Assembly: GCF_011751885.2 (NCBI RefSeq)
Contig: NZ_CP061771.1
Span: 2,604,001-2,668,000 of the forward strand
DNA: 64,000 bases
Reading direction: 5' to 3'
From: Salinibacterium sp. ZJ450
GTDB taxonomy: Bacteria > Actinomycetota > Actinomycetes > Actinomycetales > Microbacteriaceae
Shown here: in pieces, positions 58,406-64,000 of the stretch
Numbering within the stretch: position 1 is the stretch's first letter
How the letters are laid out: each line of letters starts with the position of its first letter
Made by a program: the position numbers and the translations under genes
Notes under the pieces: generated by a model
Seen by the model: the letters and a program-made list of their open reading frames with translations, nothing else
Database searches by the model: none
Told to the model about the DNA's origin: nothing

Positions 58406-59710
58406 ATGGCTGATCGCGACGGTACCGACAGAAACTACGGGTTCAAGACCCGTGCAATTCACGCGGGCAACATCCCCGACCCGGTGACTGGGGCCCGCGC
58501 GCTGCCGATCTACCAGACCAGCGCGTTCGTGTTCGACGACACCAAGGATGCCGCGGCGCGCTTCGCCCTGCAGAAGTACGGCAACATCTACAGCCGCGTC
58601 GCGAACCCCACCGTGGCCGCGTTCGAAGAGCGCATCGCCAGCCTCGAGGGCGGCCTTGGCGCCGTCGCCACCGCCAGCGGACTCTCCGCCCAGTTCGTCA
58701 CGTTCGCGTCGCTCGCCGGCGCCGGCGACCACATCGTCGCTTCGGCCAGCCTGTACGGCGGATCGGTCACTCAGCTCGACGTCACCCTGCGCCGCTTCGG
58801 GGTCGAGACCACCTTCGTGCACTCCTCCGAGCCGGCCGACTACGCCGCCGCGATCACCGACAAGACCAAGCTGATCTTCGCCGAGATCGTCGCCAACCCC
58901 TCCGGTGAGGTCGCCGACCTCGAGGGCCTTGCGGATGTCGCGCACGCGCACAACATCCCCCTGATCATCGACTCCACGATCGCGACGCCGTACCTGAACC
59001 GTCCGATCGAATGGGGAGCGGATGTCGTCATCCACAGCGCTACGAAATTCCTCGGCGGCCACGGCACCACCCTCGGCGGCGTCGTCGTGGAGTCCGGCCG
59101 GTTCCACTGGGCGAACGAGCACTTCCCGCTGTTCGACACCGAGGTTCCGCACTACGGCGGACTCAACTGGCACGGCAACTTCGGCGAGTACGCCTTCCTC
59201 ACCCGGCTGCGCGCCGAGCAGCTGCGTGACATCGGCCCGACCCTGGCGCCGCACTCCGCGTTCCTGCTCGCGCAGGGCGTGGAGACCCTGCCGTACCGCA
59301 TCCAGGCGCACGTCGACAACGCCCGCGTCGTCGCCGAATGGCTCGAGAACGACCCCCGCATCGAATACGTGAACTGGGCGGGCCTGCCTTCGCACCCGCA
59401 CTTCGACCGGGCGAAGAAGTACCTGCCGGCCGGCCCCGGCTCGGTATTCAGCTTCGGCGTCAAGGGCGGCCGCCCTGCCGGCCAGAAGCTGATCGAATCG
59501 GTGAACCTCGCCAGCCACCTGGCCAACATCGGCGACGCGAAGACGCTGATCATCCACCCCGGATCCACCACGCACGCGCAACTCACCGAGCAGCAGCTCG
59601 CCGAGGCCGGCGTCGGCGCCGGACTGGTGCGGCTGTCCGTGGGTATTGAAGACGTCGACGACATTGTTGATGATCTTGACCAGGCGCTCAGCCAGGCGAT
59701 AGGAGACTAG
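58406..59710 (+). CDS. metY: O-acetylhomoserine aminocarboxypropyltransferase (sulfhydrylase)
   Basis: 434 aa PLP enzyme of the Cys/Met metabolism family; makes homocysteine from O-acetylhomoserine and sulfide. TRAIHAGNIPDPVTGARALPIYQTSAF is the family opening, YSRVANPTVAAFEERIASLEGG follows, and the PLP lysine is K214 in HSATKFLGGHG. The C-terminus has LIHPGSTTHAQL and RLSVGIEDVDDIVDDL. Length (over 420) fits MetY rather than MetB. It is followed after 4 bases by the CoA-binding protein gene, a pairing common in actinobacteria. Confidence 0.94.
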   Translation: MADRDGTDRNYGFKTRAIHAGNIPDPVTGARALPIYQTSAFVFDDTKDAAARFALQKYGNIYSRVANPTVAAFEERIASLEGGLGAVATASGLSAQFVTFASLAGAGDHIVASASLYGGSVTQLDVTLRRFGVETTFVHSSEPADYAAAITDKTKLIFAEIVANPSGEVADLEGLADVAHAHNIPLIIDSTIATPYLNRPIEWGADVVIHSATKFLGGHGTTLGGVVVESGRFHWANEHFPLFDTEVPHYGGLNWHGNFGEYAFLTRLRAEQLRDIGPTLAPHSAFLLAQGVETLPYRIQAHVDNARVVAEWLENDPRIEYVNWAGLPSHPHFDRAKKYLPAGPGSVFSFGVKGGRPAGQKLIESVNLASHLANIGDAKTLIIHPGSTTHAQLTEQQLAEAGVGAGLVRLSVGIEDVDDIVDDLDQALSQAIGD

Positions 59711-59714
59711 GCGC

Positions 59715-60296
59715 ATGACCGACACGCAGACCGTCGATACGCAGACCGTCCAGCTCAGCAACGGCCTGACCTGCGAGATGCCCGCGAACTCACCGCTGGC
59801 CAAGCTGCTGCGCTCGCAGCGCACCTGGGTGGGTCCCACCGCGAAGGAACGCCTCGCCATCCTGCGCAAGGCGAAGACCGTGGCGATCGTCGGCGCGTCG
59901 CCGAACGCCGCCCGCTCCAGCTACTTCGTCGGCACTTACCTGCAGCAGTCCAGCGACTACAAGCTGTACTTCGTCAACCCGAACGCCACCGAGATCCTCG
60001 GCCAGAAGGCATACCCCGACCTCGCGTCGCTGCCCGAGGTGCCCGACATCGTCGACGTGTTCCGCAAGGCCAGCGACATCCCGCAGGTGATCGACGATGC
60101 GATCGCGATCGGCGCCAAGACGGTGTGGGTGCAGCTCGGCATCTGGAATCAGGATGCCGCGATCTACGGTGAATCGAAGGGCCTGACCGTGGTCATGGAC
60201 CGCTGCATCAAGGTGGAGCACGCCCGCTTTGGCGGCGGCCTGCACCTGATGGGCTTCGACACGGGAGTGATCAGCGCCCGCAAGACCCTGCGCTAA
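59715..60296 (+). CDS. CoA-binding protein (YccU-like)
   Basis: 193 aa. Rossmann-type CoA-binding domain (about 45-180): KTVAIVGASPNAARSSYFVGTYLQ, NPNATEILGQKAYPDLASLPE, DIVDVFRKASDIPQVIDDAI, KTVWVQLGIWNQDAA and VVMDRCIKVEHAR. The longer N-terminus ends in STWxG-like QRTWVGPTAKERLAIL. Co-transcribed with metY. The molecular role of this family is not established. Confidence 0.88.
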   Translation: MTDTQTVDTQTVQLSNGLTCEMPANSPLAKLLRSQRTWVGPTAKERLAILRKAKTVAIVGASPNAARSSYFVGTYLQQSSDYKLYFVNPNATEILGQKAYPDLASLPEVPDIVDVFRKASDIPQVIDDAIAIGAKTVWVQLGIWNQDAAIYGESKGLTVVMDRCIKVEHARFGGGLHLMGFDTGVISARKTLR

Positions 60297-60356
60297 GTAG
60301 TTCTCGCCCCGCCCCGCCGGTCGAGTCGAGTTGGTCGGGCTTGTCGAGGCCCCACC

Positions 60357-60442
60357 GCGCAGAACGGCAGCGTTTTGCTTTGACACGCCGCTCGAAGCGC
60401 ATGCCGCACGGCGTGTCGCGGTGAATCGCTGCCGTACTGCGC
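60357..60442. repeat. 86-bp nested palindrome, copy 2
   Basis: Outer arms GCGCAGAACGGCAGC and GCTGCCGTACTGCGC (one mismatch) enclose GACACGCCG / CGGCGTGTC, the same design and total length as 47641-47726; the central loops differ. It lies between the convergent ends of the CoA-binding protein gene and the DUF255 gene. Confidence 0.75.
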
Positions 60443-60459
60443 GCGCACGCGCGGCCTTG

Positions 60460-62376
60460 CTAGGGCAATCGCAGCTCCGCGGCATCCGTCACCGGCAGGT
60501 TGCAGACGAAATCGCGGCACAAGTACGCGGCCGCCGCACCGCCCTGCAGTGTGCGTCCCTCGTACAGCTCGAACCCCGCCGCCGCGAAAGCCGCTGCCTG
60601 CGCCGCCGTCACCACGCTCGACACTCCCCCGACCGGCAGCCAGCGGCGGGCGACCGACGCCAACTCCGAGCCCGGGTCGTCGCTCACCACGACCAGCTGG
60701 GTGACATCGGCGGCGAGCGCGGTCATCACGCTGAGTGACGCCCCGAACGAGATCGGCTGCTGCAGGGCGAGCGGCGCGAACAGCTCCATGGCGCGGCGGC
60801 TGGCGTCGCGGTAGGTCAGATCGCCGGTCAGCAGGAACAGCCGATGAGCAGCGGATGCCGCGGCGCTGATGCCACTCGGATACGCCCCTTCGCTCGGGTC
60901 GTTCGCCAGCGCCGTGCCGTGCGCCGCCAGCACGGGGTCGGGTCCGCCGGGCACCGCGAACGGCGGCTGCGCGGCGAGTGCGCCACGCACTTCAGAGCCA
61001 CGCAACTCAGCCCCGAGCGCCTGCGGCCGGTCGATACACGCGTCGATGAGCTCCCGGGCGGTGACCGCGTAGCGCACCTCCCCCGTCGCGAGCGCGAGTT
61101 GCAGCAGGGCGGAGGCGAGCATGCCGTAGTCCTCGAGGGTGGCTGAGGCGTCCGACATCCGCTCCCCTGTTGAAAATCGGGTCGAGGCGCGCACCAGCGT
61201 GCCGTCCGCTCGACGGTGTGTGGCAAGCAGTTGGTCGGCGGCCGAAGCCGCTGCCTCCACCCAGTTCGGTCGCTGCAGCAGCGTTCCGGCGAGCGCGAGC
61301 GCCTCGATCGCCAGGCCGTTCCAGCCGGTGAGCACCTTGTCATCGAGGGCCGGCGGTTGCAACCCGGAGCGGTCGGTGTACCGGTAGTACTCGCCCTCCA
61401 CCTTGCGGCCGTCGATGAGGCTCTCGCTGTCCTGCCCGGACGCGAACCCGCCGGACGGCAGCCGCAGCACGCTAAGTAGGAAGTCGGCGATGCCCTCCGC
61501 CACCTCGGTGCGTCCGGCGCGGGCGTAGGCAGACAGCAGCAGGGCGTTGTCGTAGAGCATCCGTTCGTAGTGCGGATCCGACCAGTCGCGTTCGGTGGCG
61601 TAGCGGAAGAACCCGCCCTCCTCGCGGTCACGCAGCGGCGACGCGGCCATGGCGTCGAGCATCCGCTCGGCGAGCGCTTGCGCGAGCGTACTGTCGGAGG
61701 CGCCGCTGTCGGATGCGCCCGCCGCGCCCCGGTCCAGCAGGTACAGCAGCACCGTCGCCACCGGGAACTTCGGCGCGCGCCCGAAGCCGCCGTACTCGCG
61801 GTCTTCGTGTGCGGCCAGTTCGGCGGTGATGTCGGCCAGTTGCTCCAGGGTCGGCAGCACGCCCGGCGTCTCCTGGTCAGACGCGGCGATGGCCTGCGCC
61901 ACGGCGTCGCTGGTGGCCTCCACGTCGGATCGACGCTCTGACCAGGCCTCGAACACGGCGTTCAGCACCTCCCGGAACGACGGCCGGCCCTGCATCGGCA
62001 CCGGGGGAAAGTACGTGCCCGCGTAGAACGGATGTCCCTCGGGTGTGGCGAACACGGTGAGCGGCCAGCCCAGCTGCTGGGTGAACGCGCTGGCGGCGGC
62101 CATGAAGCTGCTGTCGACATCCGGATGTTCCTCGCGGTCCACCTTGATCGCCACGAACTTCTCGTTCAGCACGCCGGCGAGCGCCGGGTCGCTGAAGCTC
62201 TCCCTGGCCATCACGTGGCACCAGTGGCAGGTGGAGTATCCGATCGACACCAGCACCGGGATGTCGCGGCGGGCGGCTTCGGCGAAGGGCTCGGGCCCCC
62301 ACTGCCACCAGTCGACCGGGTTGTCGGCGTGTGATCTGAGGTAGGGGCTGACGGCGTCCCGCAATCGTTCGGCCAT
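60460..62376 (-). CDS. DUF255 thioredoxin-domain protein (YyaL/SPATA20-like)
   Basis: 638 aa. N-terminal thioredoxin-like domain (about 1-165) with [20 protein letters not shown] and the CxxC site [14 protein letters not shown]. The large C-terminal (alpha/alpha)6-type region resembles glycan epimerase/N-acylglucosamine 2-epimerase folds ([60 protein letters not shown]). No signal peptide. Length matches the short bacterial members. Function not established; proposed roles are redox-linked. Start as ATG 62376. Confidence 0.9.
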   Translation of the reverse strand: MAERLRDAVSPYLRSHADNPVDWWQWGPEPFAEAARRDIPVLVSIGYSTCHWCHVMARESFSDPALAGVLNEKFVAIKVDREEHPDVDSSFMAAASAFTQQLGWPLTVFATPEGHPFYAGTYFPPVPMQGRPSFREVLNAVFEAWSERRSDVEATSDAVAQAIAASDQETPGVLPTLEQLADITAELAAHEDREYGGFGRAPKFPVATVLLYLLDRGAAGASDSGASDSTLAQALAERMLDAMAASPLRDREEGGFFRYATERDWSDPHYERMLYDNALLLSAYARAGRTEVAEGIADFLLSVLRLPSGGFASGQDSESLIDGRKVEGEYYRYTDRSGLQPPALDDKVLTGWNGLAIEALALAGTLLQRPNWVEAAASAADQLLATHRRADGTLVRASTRFSTGERMSDASATLEDYGMLASALLQLALATGEVRYAVTARELIDACIDRPQALGAELRGSEVRGALAAQPPFAVPGGPDPVLAAHGTALANDPSEGAYPSGISAAASAAHRLFLLTGDLTYRDASRRAMELFAPLALQQPISFGASLSVMTALAADVTQLVVVSDDPGSELASVARRWLPVGGVSSVVTAAQAAAFAAAGFELYEGRTLQGGAAAAYLCRDFVCNLPVTDAAELRLP

Positions 62377-62420
62377 GCCGCCAGCCTACGACGGGCGTCG
62401 GAGGATGAGGAAGGGCGGGC

Positions 62421-63221
62421 CTACGGCACCTTCTGCTCCGCGCCCGACAGCCGCTGCGCGAAGTAGATCGGCGCGATCGACACCAGCACCATCACGACCG
62501 CGATCACCGCCACGACCGGCGCCTGGTTCGGCCGGAACATGTTGTTCAGAATCCAGATCGGCAGGGTGGTCACGCCGGAGCCCGCCGTGAACGTGGTCAC
62601 GATGATCTCGTCGAAACTGAGCGCGAACGCCAACAGGCCACCGGCCACCAGCGCCGAGCGCAACTGCGGGAAGGTGACCAGCCGGAAGGTGGTCCACAGG
62701 CCGGCGCCGAGATCCGCGGAGGCCTCCTCCAGGCTCGTGCCCATCCGGCGCAGCCGCGCGATCGTGTTGTTGAACACGGTCACGATGCAGAAGGTGGCGT
62801 GGGCGATCACCACGGTCCAGATCGACAGCGGGATGCCCATCATGGTGCGGAACGCGTTGTTCAATGCCACACCGGTGATGATGCCGGGCAATGCGATCGG
62901 CAGGATCACCAGCAGGCTGATCGCATCCCGACCGAAGAAGTCGTAGCGCTGCAGCCCGATCGAGATCAGCGTGCCAAGCAGCAGCGAGACCAGCGTGGCG
63001 ATCAGCGCCACCTGCACGCTGGTGCTGATCGCGTTCAGCGCGCCGGCGCTGTTCGCGGCGCGCACCCACCACTCCAGTGTGAACCCGGGCGGTGGCCAGC
63101 TGAGGCTGGTGCTGGTGCTGAACGAGTTGATGAACACCACCGCCAACGGCAGGTACATCACCAGCAGGATCAGGATGCTGATCGCGGCGAGTACCCCGCG
63201 GGCGGCTTTCCCCAGACGCAT
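62421..63221 (-). CDS. ABC transporter permease, spermidine/putrescine PotC-like
   Basis: 266 aa with six TM segments. The EAA coupling loop reads LEEASADLGAGLWTTFRLVTFPQLRSALVAG, followed by FALSFDEIIVTTFTAGSGVTTLPIWILNNM, which is characteristic of PotC permeases. AGGAGGAG precedes the ATG by four bases. It follows the PotB-like gene after 10 bases. Partner ATPase and binding protein presumably lie to the right of the window. Confidence 0.92.
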   Translation of the reverse strand: MRLGKAARGVLAAISILILLVMYLPLAVVFINSFSTSTSLSWPPPGFTLEWWVRAANSAGALNAISTSVQVALIATLVSLLLGTLISIGLQRYDFFGRDAISLLVILPIALPGIITGVALNNAFRTMMGIPLSIWTVVIAHATFCIVTVFNNTIARLRRMGTSLEEASADLGAGLWTTFRLVTFPQLRSALVAGGLLAFALSFDEIIVTTFTAGSGVTTLPIWILNNMFRPNQAPVVAVIAVVMVLVSIAPIYFAQRLSGAEQKVP

Positions 63222-63231
63222 CCGTCTCCTC

Positions 63232-64000
63232 CTACAGGTTGTTCAGGGCGCCGGTTCGGCGCACCACGGCGAGGTAGCCGAAGATGATCACGATCGGGAT
63301 GAGCGCGATCGCCGCCGCGAGCGGCAGGTTGTTGGCGGTGCCCACGTTGGTGTAGACGAGGTTGCCGAGCATCTGACTGGCGCCGCCGACGATGTTCACG
63401 GTGATGTAGTCGCCGAGGCTGAGCGCGAAGGCGAAGATCGACCCGGCAATGATCGCCGGCCAGATGATCGGCAGCACCACCAGCCGCAGGGTCGGCCAGG
63501 TCTTGCCGCCGAGATCAGCGGATGCCTCGAGCAGCGAGTCCGGCACCCGCTCGAGCCCCGCGTAGATGGGCAGGATCACGTACGGCAGCCACAGGTACGC
63601 CAGCGTGATCACCACCGCGGACAGCCCGTAGCCGGGCGTGCTCAGCCCGAACGGCTCGAGCAGCCATTGCAGGATGCCCTCCTGCGACAACACTGACCGC
63701 CAGGCGTATGCCTTCACCAGGTAGCTGGCCCAGAGCGGCAGCAGCACCGCCACCACCAACAGCCGCTGCATCCGCGGCGACGCGACCTTCGCCATGTAGA
63801 ACGCGATCGGCAGGGCGATGGCGATGTCGATGATCGTGACGAGCACCGCCACCCCGACGGTGCGCACGGTCACCGTCTGGTACAGCGCTCCGGTGACCAC
63901 GGTGATGATGTTGTCGAGTGTCCAGTCCTGCGAGATCTCGCCGGTGAAGCTGTCCACAGTCCAGAACGCGGTGATCAGCAGCGCGATCAGGGCGACGATG
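63232..64000 (-). CDS. ABC transporter permease, PotB-like, 5' end beyond the window
   Basis: At least 256 codons are visible and the frame continues through the right edge, so the true start is outside. The visible part has a first TM (IVALIALLITAFW), an extracytoplasmic loop with DSFTGEISQDWTLDNI, and the EAA loop LLEASADLGGKTWPTLRLVVLPIIWPAIIAG followed by FALSLGDYITVNIVGGASQM, typical of PotB. GTG 63957 is inside the gene and not the start. Forms a permease pair with the PotC-like protein for spermidine, putrescine or a related solute. Confidence 0.9.
   Translation of the reverse strand, partial: IVALIALLITAFWTVDSFTGEISQDWTLDNIITVVTGALYQTVTVRTVGVAVLVTIIDIAIALPIAFYMAKVASPRMQRLLVVAVLLPLWASYLVKAYAWRSVLSQEGILQWLLEPFGLSTPGYGLSAVVITLAYLWLPYVILPIYAGLERVPDSLLEASADLGGKTWPTLRLVVLPIIWPAIIAGSIFAFALSLGDYITVNIVGGASQMLGNLVYTNVGTANNLPLAAAIALIPIVIIFGYLAVVRRTGALNNL

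Overview
The window is high-GC actinobacterial DNA, most likely from a member of the Microbacteriaceae. The grounds are the strong third-position GC bias, many GTG starts, 4-nt stop/start overlaps, a recurrent GGATGCCG/CGGCATCC word, and the housekeeping gene order (glmU-prs-tRNA-Gln, Uup-type ABC-F, metG-tatD-rsmA, ispE, and rsmI close to a protein O-mannosyltransferase). The family assignment is inference. No transposase, integrase, phage gene, rRNA or CRISPR array is visible, and no gene-free stretch exceeds about 260 bases.

Layout. 0-7.6 kb: carbohydrate block with a Gfo/Idh/MocA oxidoreductase, two TIM-barrel sugar isomerase/epimerases, a GH3 hydrolase, a FadR-type regulator and 6-phosphogluconate dehydrogenase. 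Three promoter regions here carry a shared LacI-like operator, so part of the block looks like one regulon. 7.6-12.6 kb: amino-acid permease, small membrane protein, prs, glmU, tRNA-Gln and a MarR regulator.

12.65-30.2 kb, all on the minus strand, is the most unusual part. It has pstC, pstA and a membrane-anchored PstS, then two further PstS-like proteins (888 and 374 aa), a secreted protein ending in a WxL-like domain, a DUF916/DUF3324-type WxL-interacting protein, an Ig-like membrane-anchored protein, a sortase-like protein whose catalytic Cys position is Ala, pstB, and a PstS fused to a C-terminal WxL-like domain. A PASTA Ser/Thr kinase gene lies upstream. This looks like a Pst-type uptake or sensing system merged with a WxL cell-surface complex; phoU is absent.

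30.2-39.3 kb: an ABC-F ATPase gene with a dispersed repeat inserted in frame, a compositionally distinct two-gene unit (DUF4062-like protein plus an 829-aa helical-repeat protein, a candidate defence or stress module), a membrane protein, a two-component system and a small membrane protein. 39.3-45.9 kb: sulfur-acquisition-like block (aldo/keto reductase, DszC/SfnB-type and NtaA/DmoA-type flavoproteins) divergent from metQ-metN-metI. 46-51 kb: ispE, DUF4287 protein, rsmA, tatD, metG. 51-64 kb: VOC protein, secreted alpha/beta hydrolase, rsmI, MFS exporter, protein mannosyltransferase, GNAT, metY with a CoA-binding protein, a DUF255 thioredoxin-domain protein, and two polyamine-type permeases, the last cut by the right edge.

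Intergenic DNA carries several families of long palindromes (an 86-bp pair, a 66-bp pair, a single 64-bp one) and a 40-42 bp dispersed repeat. Family names come from reading translated sequence by eye; no database search was run.
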